DNA from: Burkholderiaceae bacterium
GTDB taxonomy: Bacteria; Pseudomonadota; Gammaproteobacteria; Burkholderiales; Burkholderiaceae_C
Direction of reading: 5' to 3'
DNA: 64,000 bases
Assembly: GCA_004323695.1 (NCBI GenBank)
Contig: SCRU01000045.1
Span: forward strand, 1-64,000
Part shown: in pieces, positions 26,476 through 36,000 of the stretch
Numbering within the stretch: the first letter of the stretch is position 1
Layout of the letters: every line of letters begins with the position of its first letter
Made by a program: the position numbers and the translations under genes
Notes under the pieces: model-generated
Databases searched by the model: none
Told to the model about the DNA's origin: nothing
The model's input: only the letters and a program-made list of their open reading frames with translations

Positions 26476-27771
26476 ATGGTTCCCCACCTTATCACGGCGC
26501 TCACGGGTCCCATCAACGAACTCGAGCAGCGCGTTCTCGACTCCATGCCGGCGATCGAGCGCTGGTTCCGCCTGGAGTGGATGGAGCACACGCCGCCGTT
26601 CTACAGCGCGGTCGATATCCGCAACGCCGGCTTCAAGCTGGCGCCGGTGGACACCAACCTTTATCCTGGCGGCTGGAACAACCTGACGCCCGAGATGCTG
26701 CCGCTGGCGGTGCAGGCGGCGCAGGCGGCGATCGAAAAGATCTGCCCCGAGGCCAGGAACCTGCTGGTGATCCCGGAAAACCACACCCGCAACACGTTCT
26801 ACCTGAGCAGCGTGGCACAGCTGGCGCGCATTTTCCACATGGCGGGGCTGAATGTGCGCGTCGGCTCGATCGACCCGGCCATCAAGAAAGTGACCCGGGT
26901 CGAGCTGCCGCATGGCGAGCATGTGACGCTGGAGCCGGTGATCCGCAGCCGGCGCCGCCTCGGCCTGAAGGATTTCGACCCCTGCACCATCCTGCTCAAC
27001 AACGACCTGATTGCCGGCATCCCCGGCATTCTGGAAGACATTCACGAGCAGTACCTGCTGCCCCCGCTGCAGGCGGGCTGGTCGGTGCGGCGCAAGAGCA
27101 CGCATTTCCACAGCTACGAGGAGGTCGCGAAGCGCTTCGGCAAGCTGCTCGGCATCGATCCCTGGCTGATCAACCCGATGTTCGGCAAATGCGGCGAGGT
27201 CGACTTTTCGCAGGCCGTCGGGATGGACTGCCTGCGCAGCAATGTCGATGCGCTGCTGACCAAGGTGCGGCGCAAATACAAGGAATACGGCATCAACGAA
27301 AAGCCGTTCGTCGTGGTCAAGGCGGACAACGGCACCTCCGGCATGGGCATCATGACCGTGCGCGACGTCAAGGATATCGAGGCCTTCGACCGCAAAGGCA
27401 AGAAAAAGGCGGGCCCGACGCTGGAGGGCCCGGTCGCGTGCGACGTGATCATCCAGGAAGGCGTGCTGACGAACGAGCGCATGAACGACGCGGTCGCCGA
27501 GCCGGTGGTCTACATGATGGACCGCTACGTGGTGGGCGGCTTTTACCGCGTGCATGCAGAGCGCGGCACGGACGAAAATCTGAATGCGCCCGGCTCCCGG
27601 TTCGTGCCGTTGGCTTTTGCCGAGAGTGCGCGCTTACCTCAGCCAGGGATGAAGCCGGGCGCGAGCGCGCCCAATCGTTTCTACATGTATGGCGTGATCG
27701 GGCGGCTGGCGATGCTGGCCGCCAGCTATGAGCTCGAGGCCACCGATCCGGACGCGGAAATCTACGATTGA
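26476..27771 (+). CDS. gshA: Glutamate--cysteine ligase
   Basis: A 431-residue enzyme for the first step of glutathione synthesis, of the type first described from Acidithiobacillus and common in betaproteobacteria rather than the E. coli type. Readable blocks include LYPGGWNNLTPEMLP, KSTHFHSYEEVAKRFGK, and VVVKADNGTSGMGIMTV, the last resembling an ATP-grasp nucleotide loop. The ATG at 26476 gives MVPHLITALTGPINELEQ. Its partner gshB lies 3.3 kb downstream behind two transporter genes. Confidence 0.93.
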   Translation: MVPHLITALTGPINELEQRVLDSMPAIERWFRLEWMEHTPPFYSAVDIRNAGFKLAPVDTNLYPGGWNNLTPEMLPLAVQAAQAAIEKICPEARNLLVIPENHTRNTFYLSSVAQLARIFHMAGLNVRVGSIDPAIKKVTRVELPHGEHVTLEPVIRSRRRLGLKDFDPCTILLNNDLIAGIPGILEDIHEQYLLPPLQAGWSVRRKSTHFHSYEEVAKRFGKLLGIDPWLINPMFGKCGEVDFSQAVGMDCLRSNVDALLTKVRRKYKEYGINEKPFVVVKADNGTSGMGIMTVRDVKDIEAFDRKGKKKAGPTLEGPVACDVIIQEGVLTNERMNDAVAEPVVYMMDRYVVGGFYRVHAERGTDENLNAPGSRFVPLAFAESARLPQPGMKPGASAPNRFYMYGVIGRLAMLAASYELEATDPDAEIYD

Positions 27772-27797
27772 GGGATGCCGGGGGCGACCTGCATCAG

Positions 27798-27814
27798 TTG
27801 TTGCACTGCAACAA
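27798..27814. promoter_or_regulatory. Perfect palindrome upstream of kup
   Basis: TTGTTGCA-C-TGCAACAA, two perfect 8-base arms around one base, about 115 bases before the kup start. The shape fits a dimeric repressor site; the TGCA core recalls operators of the PhaR polyhydroxyalkanoate regulator in betaproteobacteria, but that is only a resemblance. Confidence 0.45.
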
Positions 27815-27930
27815 TCGACTGATTTGAGCCCTCAGGGCGTATTTACCGAGAGGGTTTGGCGGCCCCGGAGTGCAAAATAGCGCCCTTCGAGGCAACGGAA
27901 TCCGGTCGGGCACCCTGACCGGGCGCATTT

Positions 27931-29799
27931 GTGGCGGTATCCAGATCATCCTTTGCGGCGCTCACGCTGGGCGCCATTGGTGTCGTCTACGGCGATATCG
28001 GCACCAGCGTCCTGTATGCGTTCCAGCAGGTCTTCACGACGGGCCACGTGGCCGTCACGCACGACAACATCTACGGCATCCTGTCGATGTTCTTCTGGAC
28101 ATTGACGGTCATCGTGTCGATCAAGTACGTGGCCCTCGTGCTGCGCGCCGACAATAACGGCGAAGGCGGCACGGCGGCGCTGCTGGCGCTGGCGGTGCAC
28201 GCGGTGCGGGACCGGCCCGTGCTGCGCCGGCGCCTGCTCGTGATCGGCATGTTCGGCGCGGCGCTGTTCTACGGCGATGGCGTCATCACCCCCGCGATCT
28301 CGGTGCTGTCGGCGGTCGAGGGCCTGGAGGTCGTGTCGCCGGGCTTCAAGGAATACGTGGTGCCGCTCACGCTGGTCATCCTGTTCGTGCTGTTCGTCGT
28401 GCAAAAGCGCGGCACGGCGGACATTGGCAAATTCTTCGGGCCGGTCATGATCGTCTGGATGCTGGCGATCGGCGTGCTCGGCGTGGTGCAGATCGCCGGC
28501 CATCCGGCCGTGCTCAAGGGCTTGAGTCCGTATTACGCGGTGCGCTTCATGATCGCCGATCCCGGAGTGACTTTCATCATCCTGGGCGCCATCATCCTGT
28601 GCGTCACCGGGGCCGAGGCCCTGTACGCGGACATGGGCCATTTCGGCAAGAAGCCGATACGCGTGGCCTGGTTTTCCATCGTCATGCCCGCGCTGGTGCT
28701 GAACTACTTTGGCCAGGGGGCGCTGGTGCTGCAGAATACCGCGGCCCTGAAGAACCCGTTTTACCTGATGGCGCCTGGCTGGGCCCTGCTGCCGATGGTG
28801 GTGCTCGCCACCCTGGCGACCGTGATCGCGTCGCAGGCCCTGATCTCCGGCGCTTTCAGCGCCACCAAGCAGATCATTCAGCTCGGCTACCTGCCGCGCA
28901 TGCGGATCCTGCACACCAGTGTCAAGGAAACCGGCCAGATCTACCTGCCGTTTGTGAACTGGGCGCTGTTCGTGGCGATCGTGCTCGCGGTGGTGCTGTT
29001 CAAGTCGTCCGATGCGCTGGGCGCCGCTTACGGCATCGCGGTCTGCGGCACCATGCTGATCACCACCTTGCTGACCTTCTACGTGGTGCGCTACGAATGG
29101 CGCTTTCCGCTCGCGCTGTGCATTGCCGCGACCGGCACCTTCTTCGTGGTGGATGTGGCGTTTCTGTCCTCGAACCTGCTCAAGATCATGGAGGGCGGCT
29201 GGTTTCCGATCCTGATCGCGGGCGGGATCTTCACCCTGATGGTGAGCTGGAAGCAGGGCCGCGCCCTGCTCCAGACCAAGATGAGCGCCGACGCCATCGA
29301 CCTGCCCAGCTTTCTCGAGGCCGTGTTCGTGAACCCGCCGGCGCGCGTCGCCGGCACCGCCGTGTTCCTGACCGCCGGCACCGGCATGGTGCCGAACGCG
29401 CTGCTGCACAACCTCAAGCACAACAAGGTGCTGCACGAGCAAAACCTGTTTGTGACCGTGCGCAGCCACGAAATTCCGTGGATCGGCATGGACAAGCGGC
29501 TCGAGATCGAGGCGCTGGGGCACAACTGCTGGCAGGCTGTCATCCATTACGGCTTCAAGAACGACCCCGACCTGCCGAGCGCGCTGCAGCAGACCCGCGG
29601 CCGCGGCTGTGATGTCGATCCCATGACGACCAGCTACTTCCTCTCGCGCGATATCGTGATTCCCACCGTCGGCAGCGGCATGGCGCCCTGGCGCGAAAAG
29701 CTGTTCGCGCAAATGCACCGCGCCTCCAGCGGCGCCGCGGATTTCCTCAACCTGCCAAACAACGCGGTGGTGGAACTGGGCTCGAAAATCGAACTCTGA
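27931..29799 (+). CDS. kup: Low-affinity K+ uptake protein Kup
   Basis: A 622-residue inner-membrane potassium/proton symporter of the KUP/HAK family. The N-terminal hallmark [19 protein letters not shown] is followed by about twelve membrane helices up to residue 440 and a soluble C-terminal domain. Translation appears to begin at GTG 27931, with only a weak ribosome site (CGGG). It stands between gshA and gshB on the same strand. Confidence 0.95.
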   Translation: MAVSRSSFAALTLGAIGVVYGDIGTSVLYAFQQVFTTGHVAVTHDNIYGILSMFFWTLTVIVSIKYVALVLRADNNGEGGTAALLALAVHAVRDRPVLRRRLLVIGMFGAALFYGDGVITPAISVLSAVEGLEVVSPGFKEYVVPLTLVILFVLFVVQKRGTADIGKFFGPVMIVWMLAIGVLGVVQIAGHPAVLKGLSPYYAVRFMIADPGVTFIILGAIILCVTGAEALYADMGHFGKKPIRVAWFSIVMPALVLNYFGQGALVLQNTAALKNPFYLMAPGWALLPMVVLATLATVIASQALISGAFSATKQIIQLGYLPRMRILHTSVKETGQIYLPFVNWALFVAIVLAVVLFKSSDALGAAYGIAVCGTMLITTLLTFYVVRYEWRFPLALCIAATGTFFVVDVAFLSSNLLKIMEGGWFPILIAGGIFTLMVSWKQGRALLQTKMSADAIDLPSFLEAVFVNPPARVAGTAVFLTAGTGMVPNALLHNLKHNKVLHEQNLFVTVRSHEIPWIGMDKRLEIEALGHNCWQAVIHYGFKNDPDLPSALQQTRGRGCDVDPMTTSYFLSRDIVIPTVGSGMAPWREKLFAQMHRASSGAADFLNLPNNAVVELGSKIEL

Positions 29800-29869
29800 G
29801 CCCACGCCGCCTGCGGCCGGTTGGCGCCATGGCCGCAGCCGCCGCCGGTGACCCCGCGGATCTGTCCCG

Positions 29870-31057
29870 ATGCGTTTCTTCAAAGACCTTTCCCTCAGCG
29901 CCTTCAGCGCCGGATTCGTGGCGGTGCTGGTCGGTTTCACCAGCTCGGTGGCCATCGTGTTTCAGGCGGCGCAGGCCTTTCATGCGACGCCCGCGCAAAT
30001 CTCGTCGTGGATGTGGGCGCTGGGCCTGGGCATGGGCCTTTGCTCGCTGGTGCCCTCGCTGGTATTGCGCATGCCGGTGATGGTGGCGTGGAGCACGCCC
30101 GGTGCCGCCGTGCTGGCGACCGCGGGCCTGACGGGGGGCTTTTCGATGGCCGAAGCCGTGGGCGCGTTCATGGTGTGTGCCGCCCTCATCACCGTGTGCG
30201 GGGTCACCGGCTGGTTTGAAAAAATCATGAATCGCATCCCGGTGGCGCTGGCCTCGGCGCTGCTGGCCGGCGTGCTGGCCCAATTCGGCCTGGACGCCTT
30301 CGCCGCGGCGCACACGGCGCTGCCGTTGGTGCTGCTGATGCTGGGCGCCTACCTGCTCGGCAAACGCTGGCTGCCGCGCTATGCGGTGGTCCTCACCTTC
30401 GCGGTGGCCATCGTGTTCGTCGCGAGCCGTGGCGAGATGGCGGTGGCCGGCGTCGGCTTCGACCTGGCGCGGCCGGTCTTCACGGCGCCGCGTTTCAGCT
30501 GGAGCGCCATCATCAGTCTGGCGGTGCCGTTGTTCGTCGTGACCATGGCCTCGCAAAATTTGCCGGGCGTGGCGGTCATCCAGGCCACCGGGTATGGCGG
30601 CGCCGGCGGTATTCCGGTCTCAAAGATCATCACACTCACGGGCCTGGCCACGCTGGTGCTGGCGCCCTTTGGCGCCTATGCGCTGAACCTTGCGGCCATC
30701 ACGGCGGCCATCTGCATGGGGCGGGAAGCCCACGTGGATTCTGCCAGGCGCTACACGGCGGCGGTCGCGTGCGGCGCGCTGTACATCGTGATCGGCATCT
30801 TCGGCGCCGCCGTCACGGGCGTGCTCACGGCGTTCCCGAAGGAGCTGGTGGCGGCGATCGCGGGGCTGGCCCTGCTCGGCACGATCGGCGGCGGCATGGC
30901 GGCTGCGATCCGGGAAGAATCGCACCGCGAGGCCGCGATCATCACCTTTCTCGTGACGCTCAGCGGCGTCGTCATCGCGGGCGTGGGGTCGGCCTTCTGG
31001 GGCGTGGCGGCCGGCGCGATCGCGCTGTTTGTGCAACAGTACGGGCGCGCCGCCTGA
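29870..31057 (+). CDS. BenE-family permease (benzoate/H+ symporter type)
   Basis: A 395-residue protein with about eleven to twelve hydrophobic helices. The N-terminal half (LSLSAFSAGFVAVLVGFTSS) and central FVVTMASQNLPGVAVIQATGY are characteristic of BenE. The family imports benzoate, but no benzoate-degrading genes are nearby, so the substrate is open. It follows kup by 70 bases and precedes gshB by 29, all on one strand. Confidence 0.9.
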   Translation: MRFFKDLSLSAFSAGFVAVLVGFTSSVAIVFQAAQAFHATPAQISSWMWALGLGMGLCSLVPSLVLRMPVMVAWSTPGAAVLATAGLTGGFSMAEAVGAFMVCAALITVCGVTGWFEKIMNRIPVALASALLAGVLAQFGLDAFAAAHTALPLVLLMLGAYLLGKRWLPRYAVVLTFAVAIVFVASRGEMAVAGVGFDLARPVFTAPRFSWSAIISLAVPLFVVTMASQNLPGVAVIQATGYGGAGGIPVSKIITLTGLATLVLAPFGAYALNLAAITAAICMGREAHVDSARRYTAAVACGALYIVIGIFGAAVTGVLTAFPKELVAAIAGLALLGTIGGGMAAAIREESHREAAIITFLVTLSGVVIAGVGSAFWGVAAGAIALFVQQYGRAA

Positions 31058-31086
31058 TTATCCGAAGCTCCTCATCGTCTCATGCC

Positions 31087-32043
31087 ATGAACATCCTCTT
31101 TGTTGCCGATCCGCTGGATCATTTCAAGATCTACAAGGACACCACCTTCGCGATGATGCGCGAGCTGCAGCGCCGCGGGCACCGCATCGCCGCCTGCGAG
31201 CCGCAGCAGCTGTCCTGGATGCAGGGCGGACGCGTCGAGGCCGACGTGCGCGCCATCACGCTCACGGGTGACGCCACACATTGGTTTAAAATTGATAGCG
31301 AACAACGCACACCCCTCAAGGACTTTGGCGCTGTTTTGATGCGAAAAGACCCGCCGTTCGATGCCGAATACATCTACGCCACGCATCTGTTGCAGCAGGC
31401 CGAACGCGAAGGCGCGCGCGTCTTCAACCAGCCCGCGGCGCTGCGTGACCACCCCGAAAAACTCGCGATCATGGAGTTCACGCAGTTCATCGGCCCGACG
31501 CTGGTCACGCGCAGCGCGGACGATATCCGGCGCTTTCACGCCGAGCATCGGGACATCATCCTCAAGCCGCTCGACGGCATGGGCGGCATGGGGATTTTCC
31601 GCGTGCGTGCGGATGGCCTGAACCTGGGCAGCATCATCGAGACGCTGAACAGGGGCGGGGCCGAGTCGGTGATGGTGCAGAAATTCCTGCCCGAGATCGC
31701 GCAGGGCGACAAGCGCGTGCTGGTGATCGGCGGCCAGCCGGTGCCGTTCAGCCTGGCGCGTATCCCGCAGGGCAGCGAGGTGCGCGGCAACCTGGCGGCC
31801 GGTGGCAAGGGCGTGGCGCAACCGTTGTCCGCGCGGGATCGCGAGATTGCCGAGGCGATCGGGCCGGTACTGGCGGCGCGCGGCCTGTTGCTCGCGGGGA
31901 TCGACGTGATCGGCGACTGCGTGACTGAAATCAATGTCACCAGTCCGACCTGCTTTCAGGAGATATTCCAGCAGACCGGTTGTGACGTGGCGGCCATGTT
32001 CGCCGATGCGCTGGAGGCGGCGCTGGCCGCGCCGGCGGTTTGA
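31087..32043 (+). CDS. gshB: Glutathione synthetase
   Basis: A 318-residue ATP-grasp enzyme joining gamma-glutamylcysteine and glycine. Readable are VLMRKDPPFDAEYIYATHLL, the nucleotide loop ILKPLDGMGGMGIF, and the C-terminal EINVTSPTCFQEI. A dispersed AT-rich element (31283-31341) lies in the gene, in frame, upstream of and running into the conserved LKDFGAVLMR segment. Together with gshA at 26476 it completes glutathione synthesis in the window. Confidence 0.96.
   Translation: MNILFVADPLDHFKIYKDTTFAMMRELQRRGHRIAACEPQQLSWMQGGRVEADVRAITLTGDATHWFKIDSEQRTPLKDFGAVLMRKDPPFDAEYIYATHLLQQAEREGARVFNQPAALRDHPEKLAIMEFTQFIGPTLVTRSADDIRRFHAEHRDIILKPLDGMGGMGIFRVRADGLNLGSIIETLNRGGAESVMVQKFLPEIAQGDKRVLVIGGQPVPFSLARIPQGSEVRGNLAAGGKGVAQPLSARDREIAEAIGPVLAARGLLLAGIDVIGDCVTEINVTSPTCFQEIFQQTGCDVAAMFADALEAALAAPAV
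31283..31341 (+). repeat. AT-rich dispersed element, copy 8 (in gshB)
   Basis: ATAGC (31295-31299), 18 bases, AAGGACT (31318-31324), then TTGGCGCTGTTTTGATG. Sense orientation, but read in a different frame (KIDSEQRTPLKDFGA) from the other sense copies. Confidence 0.65.
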
Positions 32044-32046
32044 GCC

Positions 32047-32811
32047 TCAGCCCAGTGGCGCGCCGTCCACGAACACCTTGAGCTCGTTGGGCGCAAACGC
32101 GGTCCAGGTTTCGTTCTTGGTCAGCGGCGTGGTCACCACGACCGCCGCGCGGTCTTCCGGCGAATTGATATCGGCAAAATTCACCGACAGGTCCTGGTCG
32201 GACAGCGTGGCGTGCGCAAACGGGTACTGGCGCACCAGGTAGAACAGACTGGTGGAGGCGTGCGCCCACAGCGCCTCGCCGTTCGAGAGCAGGAAGTTGA
32301 AGGCGCCATGGCGCCGGATTTGCGGCACCAGCTCGTGCAGCGTGAGCGTCAGCTCGGCCACGCTGGGCAGGCCCGCGTGCGACTTGGCCAGCTCCTGCAT
32401 CAGCCAGCAAAAGGCGCGCTCGCTGTCGGTCGTGCCGACCGGGTGGAAGCTGCCGTGCAGGCGCGGGTGGTAGTCCTTGAGGTCGCCGTTGTGAGCAAAC
32501 ACCCAGTAGCGCCCCCACAGCTCGCGCACGAAGGGGTGGGCATTCTGCAGCGACACATCGCCCTGCGTGGCCTTGCGCACATGCGCCACGATATTGCGGC
32601 TCTTGATCGGATAGCGGCGGATCAGCTCGGCCACGGGGGACTCGACCGCGCTCTGGTGGTCGACGAAATGGCGCAGCCCGCGACCCTCAAAAAACGCGAT
32701 GCCCCATCCGTCGGCGTGGTGATCGGTCAGCCCCCCGCGCTGGCAAAACCCGGTGAAGCTGAAGGTCGCGTCCGTGGGCGTCTTGCAGTTGAGTCCGAGC
32801 AGCTGGCACAT
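32047..32811 (-). CDS. Class II glutamine amidotransferase (YafJ-like)
   Basis: A 254-residue Ntn-hydrolase protein. C2 would become the N-terminal nucleophile after Met removal (MCQLLGLN). Conserved blocks are HHADGWGIAFF, NIVAHVRKATQG and FAHNGDLKDY. This stand-alone glutaminase-type family (E. coli YafJ) has no firmly known acceptor. It converges with gshB, only three bases apart. Confidence 0.9.
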   Translation of the reverse strand: MCQLLGLNCKTPTDATFSFTGFCQRGGLTDHHADGWGIAFFEGRGLRHFVDHQSAVESPVAELIRRYPIKSRNIVAHVRKATQGDVSLQNAHPFVRELWGRYWVFAHNGDLKDYHPRLHGSFHPVGTTDSERAFCWLMQELAKSHAGLPSVAELTLTLHELVPQIRRHGAFNFLLSNGEALWAHASTSLFYLVRQYPFAHATLSDQDLSVNFADINSPEDRAAVVVTTPLTKNETWTAFAPNELKVFVDGAPLG

Positions 32812-32903
32812 GGAGCGGGCGAGGTGTGGAAGTCAAAAGGAGGGCCGCCGGCGCGGCGACGTCTTCAATTGTGTCATTCCGGCCCCTCTTTTGCCGTCGA
32901 TTT

Positions 32904-33158
32904 CTACAGAGACGGCAAGATATTCGTTACATCTGTTGCTCCGGTGCTCGCGCAGGCCCGGCAGATGCAGGCCCGGCCCAGCGCCGGCGGCGCCACGCGG
33001 GCCAGCAACGACGGCGGGAACGGCACCCGGGTGCACCAGCACGGCGGCTGTTCCACGCCGGTGGTGCGCTGAATTTCCAGGGCACATTGATTGGGCGTGC
33101 CGCACAACGGGCAGCGACCGGGGTCGATCGAGGTTTCGGGCGCTGACAGGGCGGGCAT
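32904..33158 (-). CDS. Cysteine-rich CWC family protein
   Basis: An 84-residue protein with three cysteine clusters: CPLCGTPNQC, CWC and CICRAC. This layout is that of the small Cys-rich CWC family, likely a zinc-binding protein of unknown role. The ATG at 33158 was chosen over a TTG three codons upstream. It diverges from the polyene-like cluster, with 170 bases between the two starts. Confidence 0.8.
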   Translation of the reverse strand: MPALSAPETSIDPGRCPLCGTPNQCALEIQRTTGVEQPPCWCTRVPFPPSLLARVAPPALGRACICRACASTGATDVTNILPSL

Positions 33159-33328
33159 TTGTATCAAAGGATGACGGTGTTGCAGGATGCGTCCGGCACT
33201 TGGGAATCGGCTGGCTCCAACCCGGCACGGCGCGCGATCACCCCGGTAAAATGAAGCGCCAACGGCGAGTCCATGAGCACATGGTAGTTATATTCGGCCT
33301 GAACCGGTCCCTCGATCCCCTATTCACC

Positions 33329-33646
33329 ATGTCTGCAGCGAACCCCACCACTTTGTCCGCCACCACCGCATTGCCCTTGGGCAAGGCCGACGCCGCGCTG
33401 CTGCGCGAGGTGGCGGAACTGCTGGTGGCCACCCTCAACCTGGAAACGCCGGCGGCCGACATCGTGCCGGACGAGCCGCTGTATGGCGAGGGCCTGGGGC
33501 TGGATTCGATTGACATTCTGGAGGTCGCGCTGGTGATCTCGCGTCAATATGGTCTGGAATTGCGCGCGGACCACGAAGACAACGGCCAGATCTTCGGTTC
33601 GCTGCGGTCCCTCTGCGAGCACATTGCGGCGCAGAGAACCAAGTGA
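33329..33646 (+). CDS. Acyl carrier protein of aryl-polyene-like cluster
   Basis: A 105-residue ACP. The phosphopantetheine serine is S60 in GLGLDSIDILEVAL. It has about 18 extra residues before the first helix. It is the only ACP visible in the cluster, whereas described aryl-polyene clusters usually have two. Its stop overlaps the next gene (GTGA). The cluster runs 33329-44223 on the plus strand with almost continuous overlaps, so it should be one operon. Confidence 0.9.
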   Translation: MSAANPTTLSATTALPLGKADAALLREVAELLVATLNLETPAADIVPDEPLYGEGLGLDSIDILEVALVISRQYGLELRADHEDNGQIFGSLRSLCEHIAAQRTK

Positions 33647-34311
33647 GTCGCGAAGCGCCGCGCTGGACGCAGGTTGGCAAGGGCGCCCTCGCGCTGGCCC
33701 TGTGCGCCGGTTACGCGGTGCTGGCCCATCTGGCCGCCTCGGCTCCGGCGCCCGCGTTGTTCAACGCCGGGGTGGCGCTGGCGCCGGGCGCGATCCTGGC
33801 GCTGCTGTTCGCGTGGCGCTCGCCAGCGCGCCGGCTGCTGTTGCCGCTCTGGCTGGCGGGTTGCGCCGCGCTGTATGCGGGCAGCGGCTGGCTCGTGCGG
33901 CATGACCACTGGATATTCCTGTTGCAGGACCTGGGTTTGCAGCTGCTGCTGGGGCTGGCGTTCGGGCGCAGCCTGCGGCCGGGGCGCACGCCGCTGGTGA
34001 CGCGGTTCGCCGCGCTCCTGCACGGCCCGCTGTCGCCCGCCGTGCTGCGCTACACGCGGCGCGCCACCTGGGCCTGGACGCTGTTCTTTGCGGCCATGGC
34101 CATCGCGTCGCTGTTGCTGTTTGCACTGGCGCCCATCGCGGATTGGTCGGTGTTTGCCAACTTGCTGGGGCTGCCGCTGGTGGGCCTGATGTTTGGCGCC
34201 GAGTACGCGGTGCGCTGTTATGTGCTGCCGCGGGCCGAGCGGGGCGGCCTGTGGGAGTCAGTCGTGGCTTACCGCCGCTCCTCGTCCGGCGCCGCGGCGC
34301 GCGCGCACTGA
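33643..34311 (+). CDS. Polytopic membrane protein of the polyene-like cluster
   Basis: A 222-residue protein with about five to six hydrophobic helices and a GTG start coupled to the ACP gene. It resembles the COG4648-type membrane proteins that recur in aryl-polyene clusters (ApeG-like). Its biochemical role is unknown; membrane anchoring of the assembly line is a possibility. Confidence 0.75.
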   Translation: MSREAPRWTQVGKGALALALCAGYAVLAHLAASAPAPALFNAGVALAPGAILALLFAWRSPARRLLLPLWLAGCAALYAGSGWLVRHDHWIFLLQDLGLQLLLGLAFGRSLRPGRTPLVTRFAALLHGPLSPAVLRYTRRATWAWTLFFAAMAIASLLLFALAPIADWSVFANLLGLPLVGLMFGAEYAVRCYVLPRAERGGLWESVVAYRRSSSGAAARAH

Positions 34312-34343
34312 CGCAACGTGTTGGCCGGTTTGCCGCAGCTCCC

Positions 34344-35711
34344 ATGAATTCGCTGGCGCTTGTTACGCACACTGGCATCGCGGATGTGTTTGCGTACCGC
34401 CGCGGCGAGGCCATCACGGTGGGCCGGTTCCTGGCCGATGTGCAGCGGCTCGCCGCGCTCTTCCCGCGCGGGGCGCACGTGCTCAATGTCTGCGCGGACC
34501 GCTACCATTTCGCGGTGGGACTGGGCGCCGCGCTGGTGACGCGCAAGATCAGCCTGCTGCCGCCGAACCACACACCCGAGATGGTGCGGCAGTTGCAGTT
34601 GCTCGCGCCCGACGTTTTTTGTCTCTGCGACGCGGCGACGTCAGTGGCGCTGCCGCAACTGGCCTATCCAGGGCCGGAACCGCATACTCCAAACGCCCGG
34701 CCGGCGCCGGACGGTGTCCCGCGCATCGAGGCGGATCAGATTGCGGCCTGCGTCTTCACCTCCGGCTCGACCGGCTTGCCGGTGCCGCACCGCAAGACCT
34801 GGGGCGCGCTGGTGCGCAATGTGAGTACCGGGGCGGCACGGCTGGGATTGTCCGGGGGTGCACGGCACTGCATCATCGGCACCGTGCCGCCGCAGCACAT
34901 GTTCGGGTTTGAATCCACGGTGCTGCTCGCGCTGCAGGGGGGCGCCGCGCTGTGCGCCGAGCATCCCTTTTATCCCGCCGATATCTGCGCCGCCCTGACT
35001 GCAGTGCCGCGGCCGCGTCTGCTGGTGACGACGCCCGTGCACCTGCGCGCGTTGCTCTCGGCGGGCCTGCCCGTGCCGGCGCTCGATCTGGTGGTGTCCG
35101 CCACCGCCCCGATGCCAAGGGCGCTCGCGCAGGCCGCCGAGGCCGCGCTTGCGGCGCCATTGCTGGAAATTTATGGCTCCACCGAAACCGGGCAGATCGC
35201 CACGCGCCGCCCGGCGACGACCGAGCCGTGGACGCTGTTTCCGCAGGTGCGTCTTGTCCCGCAAGGCGCGCGGGTGTGGGTCTCGGGGGGCCATGTCGAG
35301 ACGCCGGTGGCTGTGGGCGATGTGCTGGAGTGCGTGGATGACCAGCATTTCCTGCTGCGGGGACGCAAGGCCGATTTGGTGAATATCGCTGGCAAGCGCA
35401 GCTCGCTCGCCTACCTAAACCACCAGTTGAATGCCATCGAGGGCGTGCAAGACGGCGTCTTTTTCATGCCCGATGAGGACGACGCGGCGCCGGGCGTGGC
35501 GCGCCTGCGCGCCTTTGTCGTGGCGCCCGGCTTGTCGATGGCGGCGCTGCGGGCCGCGCTGCGCGAGCGCATCGACCCTGCCTTCATGCCGCGGCCGCTG
35601 CTGTTCGTGGAGCGGTTGCCGCGCAACAGCACCGGCAAACTCCCGCGCGAGGCGCTGCAGGCGCTGGCCCGGACGCATGACCCGAAAGGACGCGGGCGGC
35701 ATGCCGATTGA
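34344..35711 (+). CDS. AMP-dependent acyl/aryl ligase of the polyene-like cluster
   Basis: A 455-residue ANL-family enzyme, shorter than FadD. P-loop FTSGSTGLPVPH lies near residue 142, followed by LEIYGSTETGQIA and GRKADLVNIAGKR. The C-terminal catalytic lysine is in NSTGKLPREAL. In aryl-polyene systems the counterpart (ApeH) loads the aromatic starter acid onto an ACP. The last 11 bases overlap the dehydratase gene. The ATG at 34344 lacks a strong ribosome site. Confidence 0.88.
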   Translation: MNSLALVTHTGIADVFAYRRGEAITVGRFLADVQRLAALFPRGAHVLNVCADRYHFAVGLGAALVTRKISLLPPNHTPEMVRQLQLLAPDVFCLCDAATSVALPQLAYPGPEPHTPNARPAPDGVPRIEADQIAACVFTSGSTGLPVPHRKTWGALVRNVSTGAARLGLSGGARHCIIGTVPPQHMFGFESTVLLALQGGAALCAEHPFYPADICAALTAVPRPRLLVTTPVHLRALLSAGLPVPALDLVVSATAPMPRALAQAAEAALAAPLLEIYGSTETGQIATRRPATTEPWTLFPQVRLVPQGARVWVSGGHVETPVAVGDVLECVDDQHFLLRGRKADLVNIAGKRSSLAYLNHQLNAIEGVQDGVFFMPDEDDAAPGVARLRAFVVAPGLSMAALRAALRERIDPAFMPRPLLFVERLPRNSTGKLPREALQALARTHDPKGRGRHAD

Positions 35712-36000
35712 ACCCATCGAGCGCGCGCTGGCCGTGCCGGCGGACCACCCCGCGTTGGCCGGTCATTTTCCCGGAACGCCGATCCTGCCGGGCGTGCTGT
35801 TGCTCGATGCCGTCGTGCGGCTGGCACCGAACGCGCGCGCCGGCGTATCCCAGATCACTGCGGCCAAGTTTTTCAGCCCGGCCCTGCCGGGTGAGCATCT
35901 GGTTGTCTCCTACGTCCGCACGGCCGATGCCGGCCTGCGCTGGGTCATTGCCTGCGGCGCGCGCCAGGTGGCCAGCGGAATGCTGGTGCTGGCGCCATGA
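35701..36000 (+). CDS. Small hotdog dehydratase (FabZ/ApeI-like)
   Basis: A 99-residue hotdog-fold protein. The active-site stretch HFPGTPILPGVLLLDAV has the catalytic histidine, with aspartate (as in FabA) where FabZ has glutamate. It probably dehydrates 3-hydroxyacyl-ACP during polyene elongation, acting with the second dehydratase at 42989-43495 as ApeI and ApeP do. It starts inside the end of the ligase gene and overlaps the acyltransferase gene (ATGA). Confidence 0.85.
   Translation: MPIEPIERALAVPADHPALAGHFPGTPILPGVLLLDAVVRLAPNARAGVSQITAAKFFSPALPGEHLVVSYVRTADAGLRWVIACGARQVASGMLVLAP

Noticed and set aside
27946-29955. 669-codon open frame antisense to kup
   Set aside because: Same shadow effect; the kup reading has twelve helices and the family N-terminal motif.
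33643-34311. Cluster read as a plain fatty-acid biosynthesis operon
   Set aside because: The cysteine-less ketosynthase partner, LolA-like carrier, MMPL exporter and short acyl ligase are not found together in housekeeping fatty-acid operons.
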